From Aphis gossypii (taxonomy: Eukaryota; Arthropoda; Insecta; Hemiptera; Aphididae): a stretch of DNA of 64,000 nucleotides. Below, in pieces: positions 12,401 to 23,412 of the stretch. Numbering within the stretch: position 1 is the first letter of the stretch; every line of letters begins with the position of its first letter. A program made the position numbers and the translations under genes. The notes beneath the pieces were generated by a model. The model was given only the letters and a program-made list of their open reading frames with translations. It searched no databases and was not told the DNA's origin. The DNA is taken from assembly GCF_020184175.1 (NCBI RefSeq), contig NC_065530.1, positions 42,447,260-42,511,259 on the forward strand, read 5' to 3'.

Positions 12401-15400
12401 GATAATTTTTCTTAAAATATTTTGATACCAAAATTCAAATAAGTGAATTTTTAGTTTTTCAATTTTGTTTACTAAGAATATATACCTAGAATTTGTCAGG
12501 CGCGGTTTTAGGACGTAAAAATTTACTTAGTGGATTATTCTATAATAATCCACTAAGTAAATTTAAACTTACGACTCTATTTTTAAAATTGTGTACCTAT
12601 ATGTATACACAAATAATTATTATTTCTTTCAGAGTCGAGGGAGGTGAATTATTTGAACGAGTAATTGGTGATGATTTTGTATTGACCGAAAAAGCTGTAA
12701 CGATATTTATGCGACAGATCTGCGAGGGGGTGCAGTTTATTCATTCGAAAAATATACTCCATCTTGATCTCAAGGTATTTATACATTGCATCATATTTAC
12801 ATAAATTGTTTATTTTATAAATGTATATGTATATTGTATATATAACCCTATGCCTAAATCTAAACATTATTGTGTTAATCGGATTTTAGCCAGAAAACAT
12901 ACTGTGTTTAACTAAAACTGGAAATCGTATTAAAATCATTGATTTCGGTTTGGCCAGAAAATTCAATCCAGAAAATAAACTTCAAGTATTATTTGGTACA
13001 CCAGAATTTGTAGCCCCTGAGGTAGTAAACTTCGATGCTATCGGATTTGGAACAGATATGTGGTCTGTTGGAGTAATATGTTATGTTTTGTAAGTCATAC
13101 ATTTACAATTTTTATTTTAACAAAGTTTAATTCGGTATCTTTATGAAATTAAATCCTGAATCGGTATGTTTAATATAGGTTATCAGGTCTGTCGCCTTTT
13201 ATGGGAGAAACCGACGTGGAAACTATGGCTAACGTTACAATTGCTCAATATGATTTTGATGATGAAGCATTCGATTCCATCTCTAATGACGCAAAAGATT
13301 TTATCAAAAAGCTTCTTGTCAAAGATCACAAGTAAAGTTTTTATTGAATCGTGGTATTATGTAATGAATAATATTGTACTAATTGATACTCACTGATAAT
13401 TGTTTTACGATTTTTCACATAATATCATATTTAACAATTTTTTAATCATATTTTATTTCTAATTCAAAGAATACATCACTCTATACTGCAGCTGTACCTA
13501 CTAAGTACTAATTACTAACTATAGAACAGAATTTATCAAGGCCAGTTCAGTGTATGTAAACTGATATTATTAAAGGGGTGGGAAAATTAAATATTGCTTA
13601 CTTACATGTGTTTAAAAAGGCACTATCGCTGGCTTGACTATCTATATTATCTACATTCTACATATTGCACTTGATATTTATTTTAATACTTACATACCAT
13701 GTAGTCTAACACTATTATACATTAGGTATACAAGATTAATAAGGACAATTCGTGAGTCATAAACTTTTAATTATAACATAATTATGATTTAATTTATAAA
13801 CAAACGTATTTTATATCACTTTTATTAGATCACAAATTTGATTTAATAGTCTTCAAAAGTTTGGATAGAAATATTTTTAATTCATTTTTATGTAGGTACC
13901 TATACCGTATCATTTTTTTTATTGCGTAATGCGATATTATAGGTACTCTGCAAACAAAAATATATTTTTATTTTGCATTGCAGTTTAATTTATTGAACGA
14001 TTTAAATGTCTATCCTCAATCATAATTGATATGTATTTAAAAATTATTTACTTTGTTATTAACTATTAACTATATGTTGTAGAAGTTAATTAGTTTTTAA
14101 TTATCTAGCTAATGCATTTACATTTATTTTAAGTTTTGTTATTTTTATCTTTAATTTCTAACCAATATATTTATTTCAAAAAAAAAAAAAATAGATACCT
14201 GGCAGGTATTACCTGCGTCCTGCCTAATTATAGTAATAATACGTTTGATTGATGCGTTCTGTTTATAGTTGTATACATAGTTAAATAGTTTTCAAGTACA
14301 ATTATTATTAATTTTAATTGAATACAAAGAAAAATGTTTCTAGGATTTTTAGGTTTTTTTAGATTTAATTAAAAGTTTATAATTTTTTCAAGATATTGTT
14401 TGATTTTAAACTTATTTTAAAAATTAGTGTATTTATTTAACTTTTTAATAAAAGCAGTGTATTTTCCTATAAGTACAACTTCATGGTACCTACCTACCTA
14501 TGTAGAAATGAAAATCTTAATGAGATTTCTGTTTTTATATTGGTGTATTAATGTTTTCAGTAAACCGTTGTTATAAACCTATTACTTTATAATGTATTTA
14601 GTTGTTATTTACATTTTACTGTAAAGTATATATTCTAATTTATAGACTTGACTACAATTGTACAGATACCTATACATAATATTTATACTTTATATGTATA
14701 ATTATGTACCTACCTACTAAAAGTATCAATAATCTGAATACAATTTTATGTCGGTATTATATAATATGTGTTTGTGTGTGCATTTTTATTTTAATACATA
14801 TTTTCCAGTGATAGGTATAATAATCTATATATCCTGTCCTTCAAAATAAATATGTTTGATTTTCGCTACGAATTTTTATTGTGTGTGTATGTTGGTTGGT
14901 TGTAGGAGCCGTCTGACTGCCACCGAGTGTTTATCGCACCGATGGATGCAAAAGAAGAAACCGAAAAAAATGGTACGAAAAAGTTCGAGTAAAAAACTGG
15001 TGAAACAAACCGAAGAGAATGCAATACAGACACCGGCGGTGGCGATGGTAGAAACTACAACATGCACCGGACTAGACTCGTTACTGTTGCCTTTGGACAC
15101 GAGTAAAGAAAACTTAAAAGAATTGTGCAGCAGGTCACGTAGCCAATCTCCGTTAGAGATTACTGTCGCGTCACCGGATTTTGTCTTACAAAAGGACAGT
15201 AAATCGTCAAAGACGAGTGAAAACGATGGTGACACGTCAACAACCAACGGAATCGCCGCGGGAAAATCTATTGTGCCGGCGCCTATACCGCAGGACACGG
15301 AAGCCACCTCCAGCGTACCACAGCACACAGCCGTTACAACTTCCGGCGTATCACAAAATACAGCTGCTACAACTTCCGAAGTACCACAAAACACGGCTAA

Positions 15401-18108
15401 CACGACTTCTAGAATGTCTTCATCAACGACCATTGACATAACACCGGCGATGGATATCGTGCAAGGCGGTGTAGAAAGACAGCGAACGTCAACGACTACC
15501 TGGTCTCAGACGACTTTCCGGACGATAACGGACTGCAGTAATAATTACCGACGAGCGTCGGACGTGTCGTATACGTTTTCGAACTTCCGGACGTCTTCGG
15601 CGGCGGCGACGTCGTCCAATTTTCTGGGACAGGGGCTACGAGACTTGCAGACAATGATGTTGGGAGACCAGCCCGAAGCATCACTTCAAAATGACAGCGC
15701 GGGGGGCTCCGGGAGCAGTTTGCATAAGCTGTTGCTGAATAGGCAGCACCTGACTGCAGCAGTCGCGGACCGGAAGCCCAAATTTAAGTTCTCGTCGATG
15801 AACCGCGACGTGCCGGCTGGATCCCCGCCACCTGTCAGCAACTTGTTGTATTATATGACCGCGGCGGCAGCGGCAGCGTCGTCGTCGTCATCGGCATCTT
15901 CGTCGTGCCGGTCCGCTCCACACAGCAAGCGCGCATCCCCCGAACACGAGTTGACCTCAGCCAGAGAAATGTTACTCAAATTGTTCTACGGTGGTAGCGA
16001 CACTGTGGCCGAACCCAATTTATCCACTTGATACGTACCACCACTCCCTCAAGTATATACCATATAATATATACATTTAAACGTAAATTATATAAATATG
16101 TGTGTATAATATATTGTATACATATTCTATATAATATGTGTGTGGGCGTGTAATTTATTTTGTACCTTTACCGCATAAATTAATAATATATGAATGTTTA
16201 TAGATAAATTTTCGAAATGTATTATACTATATAATATTACCGAGGGCGTAAGTACGAGTTCTTGCTCTGCATCCTTAACACCACCCTCTATAAGCCCTTA
16301 TAAAATAATTCTGAAAACCAACGATTCTACGCGTTATCAACCATCATGGGAATATTTTATTTTATGAATTTTTTACATAAATATATGCAAAATGTACATA
16401 CTCGCGTTCAATTATATTTTTATAATATACCTGTTCAACGTTTTATGTTAAGTATATACGTACTTTCTCGTTTGAACTTTAAAGCACTGGCTACTTTCGA
16501 CTGGTGGATTTTGTCATAAATAGGTACAGTGGTACACACACGCTCACACCACGTTATTAACTCAAAATTTATAGTTACCAATTCTTTTTTAATGCCGTGT
16601 TTTTAATGTATAATAATATAATATACGGTGCTCTCCGTGATACAGACTGCTGCAGTACTTACTTGTAATTTAATTACCTGTGCAAAAAGTTGTTTTTATT
16701 GCCGAGACACAATATGTACACTTAACTATAGGTATATTATAATGTGTTTTATTTTTTGATTCGCCAATTTTTAAAAGAAACTCGTTTTTTATTATTTATA
16801 TTATTTATCTATACATTATTGTAAAAACACCAGTTTTGTTGTTTATTTTTACTATAGTTGCGTTTTGATTTATATATCATTATTATTATACTAAAGTAGT
16901 GATCATGTTTTAATTTTTAATCATGCCTAGATTTTGTTATACAAATGACTTCGAAAGTTCGTAGTATAAAAAAAAAAATGTGTTGATTACTAATTACCTC
17001 ATAATATTATACACAATAATGATTATGAAAATAAACGTTGGCTCAATATAGAATTAATTACCTAAATTGTTAATAGTTTTAATCGTTTGATGTATACCTA
17101 CAATTTTCTATAACTATACTTAAGTACCTATTAAAAATGTATATTTAACAAACTTACCTATATATTGTTTTAATATCTGTCAAAACGTGTATTTTCAAGA
17201 AATTGTAATATATATTATATATCTTTTATTATTTTAGACTTTAGTGTAAAAAATGGTTCGTATTCGCAAATATTAGGTATTTTTCATTCTTCCATTGTAT
17301 AACGTCATCATATTCCGTATATAATGATATGTAGGTACCATGCATATTATACCGATATCATAATAGTATGTAATGAATCGGGAAATCAGTTATTTACCGT
17401 ATACCTATGTATTTGATTTAGTTTTTACTTGTCTTCTATATAATTTAGCCGAAGTCTCCAAATCACTATATAATATAATGTTTTTATATACCACTTATCT
17501 ATCGGATGTATACGCAAATGAACGACGCACGCCATACCTAATAAGCGAAAAAAAAATACGAAAACATCTAAAGCTTTGCAATAATTTACATGCATCATAA
17601 CATATAATTCATACATATATATAATAATACCAATTAAATCATTGTCGTCGTTTATCTATTTGACTAATGAATGAGCTTTTTTTTCTATTTCGTTTTGCGT
17701 TTGTTTTTGCTTGATCGGAGAAGAATTTAAGTTTGTACGGTCAAACTACGAGTCCAACATAATATTTGCAGACGGTCTCTACAATAATTATTATTGTTTC
17801 ACGCAAAGTGCAAGACCAGCTGAACACAGCATATTATATTATGCAGTGTCTCTTCTCAGTACATTTTTGTATTAAAATACATATTTACCACTTTAATGTA
17901 AAAATATTACTTGCAATTTAATATAATCTCTGTGTACAGGAACAGGATGACAGCTGCTGAAGCTCTCAAACACAATTGGTTGAAGACTGCAGAACGTCGA
18001 AAAGCGCTGAGCAAGACCAAATTGAAACGATATGTAATAAAAAAACAGTGGATTCGGGCGTCTAATACAATTTTAGCGTTAAAACGTATGGGCGCTAAAT
18101 TGGAATAA
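3444..18108 (+). CDS. Myosin light chain kinase-like Ser/Thr kinase (multi-exon, two isoforms)
   Basis: Ca2+/calmodulin-type kinase expected to phosphorylate myosin regulatory light chain in the actomyosin cytoskeleton. Coding exons are 3444-3477, 9293-9383, 12019-12222, 12633-12774, 12890-13089 and 13179-13331, then one of two last exons (14906-16031 or 17940-18108). All introns are GT-AG and all phases close. Visible motifs: Gly-loop GRGKFGTVF (41-49), AAK lysine 63, HLDLKPEN catalytic loop (Asp155), DFG at 175-177, GTPEFVAPE activation-segment end, and CYVLLSGLSPF. HLD in place of HRD is typical of the MLCK/DAPK group. The ATG follows an in-frame TAG in the same exon, so this is a short stand-alone kinase without upstream Ig or Fn3 domains. 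Isoforms are 649 and 330 residues. It could be orthologous to Drosophila sqa or to a short Strn-Mlck form; I cannot decide which. Confidence 0.9.
3887..4340. repeat. Dispersed repeat, copy 1
   Basis: It begins GACCCCGTGCACTTCGTTG and shares long collinear stretches with the segment starting near 4911. Shared pieces include AGCA.CACTTTAAAATG, GCAAGC.TCGA, CCGTGAGACTC and ACGTAAGTTTATAATTTCTA. No coding capacity is seen; the open frame across it is not conserved between the two copies. Confidence 0.65.
4911..5495. repeat. Dispersed repeat, copy 2
   Basis: Direct-orientation relative of the copy starting at 3887, about 1,020 bp downstream. It has a roughly 60-bp AT-rich insertion near 5235-5275. 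The unit may extend to about 5665, where the sequence becomes CpG-rich (CCGCGCTGCGCCG); that part is absent from copy 1. The element class is not recognised. Confidence 0.6.
6164..6319. mobile_element. hAT-type MITE with 8-bp target-site duplication
   Basis: The 156-bp element starts CAGTGGCATATTTAGG and ends CCTAAATACACCTCTG. These termini are inverted copies matching at 13 of 16 positions. It is flanked by a perfect 8-bp direct repeat, GCTTTTAG, at 6156-6163 and 6320-6327. CAG-initial termini with 8-bp duplications are characteristic of hAT transposons. It has no coding capacity, so it is non-autonomous. Confidence 0.85.
6320..6939. other. Kinase-gene intron, no gene seen
   Basis: AT-rich intronic sequence between the MITE and the CpG-rich stretch. 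No coding region or repeat boundary could be supported. Confidence 0.5.
6940..7500 (+). promoter_or_regulatory. CpG-rich stretch with TATA box, candidate internal promoter
   Basis: A (CG)n run at about 6951-6962 and a CpG-dense stretch to about 7270 precede a good TATA motif, TATAAAAG, at 7458-7465. Transcription would start near 7488-7495 on the + strand. It lies inside the intron before kinase exon 2, so it could drive an alternative kinase transcript lacking the first ATG exon. No downstream first-exon donor could be fixed, so this stays a candidate. Confidence 0.35.
8100..9194 (-). CDS. PSMD13: 26S proteasome regulatory subunit Rpn9 (PSMD13)
   Basis: Non-ATPase lid subunit of the 19S regulatory particle, which scaffolds lid assembly around Rpn11. 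The single-exon coding region gives 364 residues; human PSMD13 has 376. Recognisable segments are LEELQTKKLWHQLTLKLL near the N-terminus, PVHSRYYLLASHLYRIQG, LGELLMHPILDSL, LLCLMEMTFKR and the winged-helix end of the PCI domain (LSLEQIEMLVMKALSLGLVKG, about 290-310), then WVQPRV. On the - strand the ATG is preceded by TTTTAG/TACAAAC, a good acceptor. A perfect donor, AAT/GTAAGTAT, lies at 11355. A 5'UTR intron of 11355-9202 is therefore likely. AATAAA lies at 7977-7972. The gene is nested within, and interleaved with, the + strand kinase gene. Confidence 0.96.
   Translation of the reverse strand: MAQPEVEMSELEELQTKKLWHQLTLKLLAYVKDTNVQKKVDLLSFYNTFIQPIEGKMNSFALVEIVSYVIPFIKDPKEAVTFLETLEPKVKDKVEALIFAKVLKGEILLDKLKNQQDCLIVITDVDKLLSDLDEISPVHSRYYLLASHLYRIQGKHTEYYRTCLKYLGAIDLSTISQPDQIRNAFLLGLAALLSDDIYNLGELLMHPILDSLTNTTNYWLVELLNAFNTGDITKFAKMKPQWASIPDIAVQEHKLRQKISLLCLMEMTFKRQAKNRCLSFQEIALETQLSLEQIEMLVMKALSLGLVKGKIDQVSEGVYLEWVQPRVMNKTPISGMIGRLDTWCSEVKNMQYRMQDEAQDFLKV
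9384..12018. other. Kinase intron 2; contains PSMD13 5'UTR intron and promoter side
   Basis: AT-rich. On the - strand the candidate PSMD13 5'UTR exon ends at 11356 and probably starts between about 11500 and 11650, a stretch with more CpG. The frame at 11082-11327 has no family resemblance and lies in this intron. No other gene is seen. Confidence 0.5.
12519..12564. repeat. Perfect 21-bp inverted repeat with 4-nt loop
   Basis: The left arm at 12519-12539 and right arm at 12544-12564 are exact reverse complements, separated by CTAT. It lies in the intron between kinase exons 3 and 4. No terminal duplications were found around it. Confidence 0.9.
13332..14905. other. Kinase intron before last exon A
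   Basis: AT-rich intronic sequence with a poly-A run near 14180. No coding region, RNA gene or transposon boundary is supported. Confidence 0.55.
14906..16031 (+). CDS. Kinase alternative last exon A: lobe end plus Ser/Thr/Ala-rich tail
   Basis: The exon follows acceptor TTGTAG and completes the split codon AA/G. It first encodes SRLTATECLSHRW, the conserved end of the kinase C-lobe. A basic stretch (KKKPKKMVRKSSSKK) and about 350 residues of low-complexity tail follow, to a TGA at 16029. The tail includes four imperfect 11-residue repeats of the PQNTAATTSEV type (about 15288-15417) and an Ala/Ser run (about 15859-15905). It is much richer in GC than its surroundings. No Trp-containing amphipathic calmodulin helix is present. 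Used with the six common exons it gives a 649-residue protein. It must carry its own polyadenylation, because the alternative exon lies 1.9 kb further on. Confidence 0.85.
16032..17939. other. 3'UTR of isoform A and intron before last exon B
   Basis: The part after 16031 is presumably the 3'UTR of the long-tailed isoform; an AATAAA occurs near 17030. The rest is intron for the short isoform. Frames at 17373-17616 lack supporting features. Confidence 0.5.
17940..18108 (+). CDS. Kinase alternative last exon B: lobe end plus calmodulin-binding helix
   Basis: The exon follows acceptor TGTACAG in exactly the same phase as exon A, and encodes NRMTAAEALKHNW, the same kinase C-lobe end. It continues with a basic segment (residues about 294-310) and a helix with W312, I319 and M325. 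That is the 1-8-14 hydrophobic spacing of MLCK calmodulin-binding sequences, with basic residues before the Trp and Lys-Arg before the Met. The stop is the TAA at 18106-18108, with an AATAAA overlapping it. This gives a compact 330-residue kinase with a regular autoinhibitory and calmodulin-binding tail. Confidence 0.88.
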
Positions 18109-20618
18109 TAAAAAAAATCCCGTTTGTCGGTATAGACTATACTACTATAGGACATAGTTACTTATATAACTGCCATAATATTATATTATATGTGTACGAA
18201 ATAATCTATTTAACCATAGTTGGGTACACTAAAATTCTCAAACGAATTTTTTTTTTCGAAATTACTCTTATGTAGGTAGTTACAGTAAGATATCTATAGA
18301 TATTATTTTTGAACCCATCATATAGGTTTTTAATTATTGGAAAGCTGCCAAATCATGTATTTGAAATTATATAGGTAACCGAAAGTAATATTTTCAAATT
18401 CTGTATAAACTCAAACAGGTAACACTGTGCTCAATTTTTTAGTATGTTTAAAGCTAAATCATGATAATAATGCATTATTAATTTTAATGTGGTAATATTG
18501 TTATGTATTATACCTATATACACGTCGTATGCTATGAACTGGAACCGTCGTATCTGCGCGATAACTATATTGTGAAATTTATATTACTTATAAATATAAT
18601 AAAATTGTATAAAGATGAATGTTTTATAAATTATACATACGGTAAACTGAGCACTTTTGAAGACATTCGTTTATATATATTTTATATAAACATAAATGTA
18701 TTGTTCATATATATAGGTACGTACATAAATAAAATAGGTATATAATATGTATAAATATTAATTAATTTAAATTTTACATAGGTACTATGCATTTATACAA
18801 TATTATATTTATGCTCTTAGAAAATACTGTGCCGTTAAATTTATCGACTGTTTCGAGCTTAACATATTTTATTTAGATTTATAGAAGGGTTTTGTTCCCT
18901 CTGTTATTATTAGATTTTTCAATTAATTTATATTTTTTTTTCGTTTTAATTTATTAAGACATTTTATTTTAATAACGCAGAAAGACATTTTTGGGAAATA
19001 AGAGTGATTTAACATTTTTTTAGCATCGGTTTAGTAGCTATATTAATTTATATGGCCTTTAATAAATTTAACTAGTTATACTTTACATTAATACAATAAT
19101 ACTATTAAGTGATTAAGTAATTGGTAATAATATGCATTAGCCTATAGATAAAAATTAGTTATTATTTTTAAATGTAGTAATCAGTAATGGAGAATTATTA
19201 TTGTAAAAATACAAACAATGAACTTATTAGTTGTTTAATAATTAAACTGCATAAGAAAAAAATAACGTACTATCAATGTTAAAACATATTATTTTAATTT
19301 TAATGTTTTCCAGATCCTATATCGATCTTATGTTACCACTGAATGAGAATCAATGCAATATAATAAGATTAAAATATAAAATAGGTACATAATAATTTAT
19401 ATATAGTGAGTTGATTTAAATAATTGCATAATTATTTGGATATACATCTGTATTTAAATATTAAGGAGAAATTATTTCCAGAAATATTCGCCTATCCATC
19501 CATATTTAAATTTAGCTAATAGTTATACGTATACATTTTAATTTATTGTTTACATGTATACATTATATTTTTATTGATTTTACCATGTTGTAACATTTTT
19601 TTTTTTTAAACTGTATGTATATATTTAGTGACTAAACGTAATTAAGTATCAAAAAGCACTGGCCCAAATTTCTTAATTAATCAATAAAAAAATCAAGCAA
19701 CCGCCCCTAAAAACATTGATAACCGATCTATTTTATTAGGTACTGTTTAGTAAAAATAATATTCATACTCATCTATGATGTATTAATTTAACTATTTGGC
19801 TATTCATATGACTATATGAGTATTGAATACCTATTAAAAATTTCCTTTTTTCTTTTTTTTGACGATACTACATTTTAACCTTTGCTTTATATTTATGTTT
19901 TATTTAAAATATTCAGTGTTTAAATAAATAATTTAATTGTTTTAGTTTAGGTTTCATAAAATGTTAACCAATATTTGTGTAAAACATATAATTAAATAGT
20001 TATCATAATAAAATTAATTGCATTATATGTCAAATATTAAAATTCTTTAAACAATTAATTATTATATGTACATTTTCTTTAATCTAGACTAATTAGAACG
20101 TATAATGTATTAATATAATCTTTTTATTATACTTCTAATAAAAATCAATTAATGAGTTTAATATTTTAAGACAATTATAAAATATATTAAGGCTGATGCA
20201 AGAATGGTAATTGACAAATAATTCCTACAATTAGTAAACAAGAAATTTCTTAACAAAAACTAATTGGCAGTGGTAATAAAAATAATAATTATTTTAAACT
20301 TAGATTAACAAATCCTTTAATTTTTAAGTATATGAGTAGATGACATATACAATAAAAATAAATAAATTAACACATTAATCTGTTGTAATTTGTTTTTTAT
20401 AAAATTAAACCATCAACAAAAATACCAATAACAAAACAATTTAATTATTCACCGAGTAATCAAAATAATTGGACAATAAGTTACTCTTTTTAGATCATAC
20501 AAAAAATATCTTATCAAATACAATAAAAATTACTAATCACCTAAAATATTATCACAATAATGTTTCCCTTTTTCCTAATTAAACGGTCAATTGTACTATA
20601 AATTTGCCCGCAGCTTAC
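18109..20618. other. Intergenic between kinase and PEX10
   Basis: AT-rich sequence between the convergent 3' ends of the kinase (+) and PEX10 (-). It holds their 3'UTRs; a - strand AATAAA lies near 20123. No further gene is seen. Confidence 0.55.
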
Positions 20619-21709
20619 TTAATTAAAATTTTGTAAAGGCACCACCATTCTAGGATTTAATGCTTTGCGGCATATTGGACAAAAATCATTAGTTTGTAAC
20701 CATTCATGAATACAATACCAACAAAACAGATGTCCACAAAATGAAAGTGAGGTGTTTTTTCTTTGTTCTAAACAAAGGGAACATTTACAGCTACTGTCCA
20801 ATTGAATCGACTGACTGGAATGTTCTTCCTCGTTTATTTGTACTTTTGGCGTTTTAAACAGAGCCATGATCATGAGCACACTCAAATGGATGGCAGTCAA
20901 AACACTAAGAATTTTAAACACGTGTAAAGGCCGTTTAGGGTGGTACCATGGGACTGCATAAATCTTAAAAAAAAAAAATAATAATAATAATATTATAATT
21001 TTGAGCTGTTTAAATTTAAAGTTTAAGCCTATGCTTACATATTTAATGAGGAAAAAACGTTTGGCCCATGTATAAAAGGAACCATTCCAGTAAAATAGCA
21101 CTCTGTTTAGGCTTTGTAACAGTGGAACCAGAGATTTGACTGTTGTTGCGACTTGTATGATTTGATCTTTGGCCTGCCTCGTTATTGATTTGTTATGTCG
21201 AACATTATCGACCAAACGATCCAAAGCTAGGATGATAAGTCTGTCACCAAATACGTGAGCTAATATCATACCAGTGCTTTGCTGTAAACAACCACATTAT
21301 AAGTGAACACAAATTGTCTATCCCACAATGTTTTGCATTATAATTACCATAAGTCCTGGAACATGTTTTCCAGTTTTTCCAACTTGAACAATTTTTGTAT
21401 ATTCTTCGCCCAGTGTTTGGAGCTTGGACAATGTTGTAAGTGCGTAGTACAGCAATTGAGACGTGCAAAAGATGTTCTGTTTATTTTTGTTTATAAACAC
21501 ATGTCCTAAAAACGTTGAATTATTAACAGCTAATGTCTATGACGACAATTAGGTAGCACCATACTTATATACTAGACCGAAGTAAATTAATTACCTTTGA
21601 ATTTTAGAAGAAATCCACATAGCTGTTGATTAATTCGTTCGTAAAGTTCCTCGTCTTTTTGTTCCGCTCTCAATATCTCCGCGGGCCCACTAGAATTAAA
21701 TGCTGACAT
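20619..21709 (-). CDS. PEX10: Peroxisome biogenesis factor 10 (RING E3)
   Basis: Peroxisomal membrane RING-finger E3 of the PEX2-PEX10-PEX12 complex, which ubiquitinates the import receptor PEX5. Exons on the - strand are 21709-21595, 21505-21348, 21281-21039 and 20963-20619, all with GT-AG borders. Phases close to 286 residues; human PEX10 has 326. The C-terminal C3HC4 RING has Cys233, 236, 248, His250, Cys253, 256, 267 and 270, within CSLCLEQ, CGHLFCWYC and CPICRKAL. Upstream are LGEEYTKIVQV, typical of the Pex2/10/12 N-domain, and hydrophobic stretches including ILSVLTAIHLSVLMIMALF (about 191-208). The nearest upstream gene, the EF-hand protein, is transcribed in the same direction. Confidence 0.95.
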
Positions 21710-23412
21710 GATGATTATTCGGTTTGATTGTTCATTTCACTAAAGAAGACATTTCTAGTCTGTGGATTTTCTGCGATTTATTACGATCGAAAACCAAAAT
21801 TGTAAGCATTTGTATCACAATATTAATAGTTTTCAAATTTTCAACAGTGATAAGGGTATCGCTCTATCAGTAACAAAAACACCGATTCAAAATTCAAATT
21901 AATCGTTTAGCCGCCAATATTCACTTGTCATATTCACAACTTTATACTTGTAAGCATGAAAAAATATTAAAATAGACAAAAATAATTTTTTAAGCTCACT
22001 GCTTATAAGTCACAACAATTATTTCTTTTTTTATGTTAAACATTATGTTTCTACTCAAGTTGGCCCTGTGCCAAATTGTCGAAAACGAGCTGGTTGATTT
22101 TTGGATTTGTATTAACTAATATCAATAATGTATTTCGCGTTTATTTTAGGGAAAATACTCGTACTAAATTCGACTATGCTCTCATTTTTTAATCACACCG
22201 ACAAGCGTTCAAGTCAAGTAGCATAACTAAAAAATAGGTAACGTTTTATTTTTAAAAATGTGTTAACCAGTTAACCTCTTATCCTATCAATGATTTTCAC
22301 AATATTTTATTAACATGTTATTGCAATAGTCATGCTCAATTTTCCTATTTTTTTTTTTCTAAATGTTTGTTGATACACTGAATCGTGGGTGTTTCAGAGA
22401 GAGGTATGTCGTTTTTATTTTAATATTAGATACTACACAAAAAGGAACTAATAAAAAAATTAGGATGTTAAAGTTTTTTTATATTGATGCATTGGAATAA
22501 TTAACCTTCAACCAAGGTTTTTATTTTTTTAGAAAATTGTAATTTATTTGTAAATAAAAGTACATTGTTATTATACTGATGATACATTTTTATACACTTA
22601 TTGCAACCTAGATATTAAATATTTTTTTTGAAATTTTTATTAAGATCCAAGATTTTTAAAACAAATAACTAATAAGGTAATTAAAATCAACAGCATTTCC
22701 ACAAGCACGGATACACTGTACACTGCTTGGAGATGATTAATCGCTCATCATAAAAACAGAAATCTTTTTGTAAATTATTAAAAAAAAAATATTTTTATTT
22801 GTCAACAGTCAATAATGTGATGGATATAATAATAATATATATATATGCAGATAGAAATAATTGGTTTTACAGTAAATATACTGTATAGACAAATAGTTTT
22901 TAAAATTAATACACTTGACTAATAGATACTTGGTTTAAAACAAGTACAACTGGCTTTTAAATGAAATTTACTATTGATGAAAAGATGATAATATTCATAA
23001 TGAAAAACTTATTTAAAAAATCTGATATTACATTGAAGTACTACAAAATACATTGATATAAGTACACAAACTTGTTTTAAAAAAATATGATTAAATGATC
23101 TACAAAAAAAGAATAGAATATAACAGTTTTATATTTTTAAAGTATAAAAAATCTAAAATTATCAAACAGATATAAATATGTAAAAATAAAATAGTATCAT
23201 ATATAAGAAAAAACAGTTTTGGCATAAGGATTCAGTCAGATCTTAATTTTTAATATTTAATAATAATTATTAAATATTTAAGTAAATGTCGTATACAAAC
23301 AAAAATTATATTTTAAGGTTACTACACTAATATAATGTATATAAATATTAAATATATTGACTCATTATATGAAAATAAATTATAAATAATATTCAAAAAT
23401 TTATTTATTTTT
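21710..23412. other. Intergenic between PEX10 and the EF-hand gene
   Basis: The right side is the probable 3'UTR of the HDEL protein and the left side the PEX10 promoter. No strong TATA or CpG cluster and no coding region are seen. Confidence 0.5.

Noticed and set aside
14876..15439. 187-codon open frame antisense to kinase exon A
   Set aside because: It mirrors the Ser/Thr/Val-rich repeats of the real exon on the other strand. It has no family resemblance and the sense frame has better splice and kinase support.
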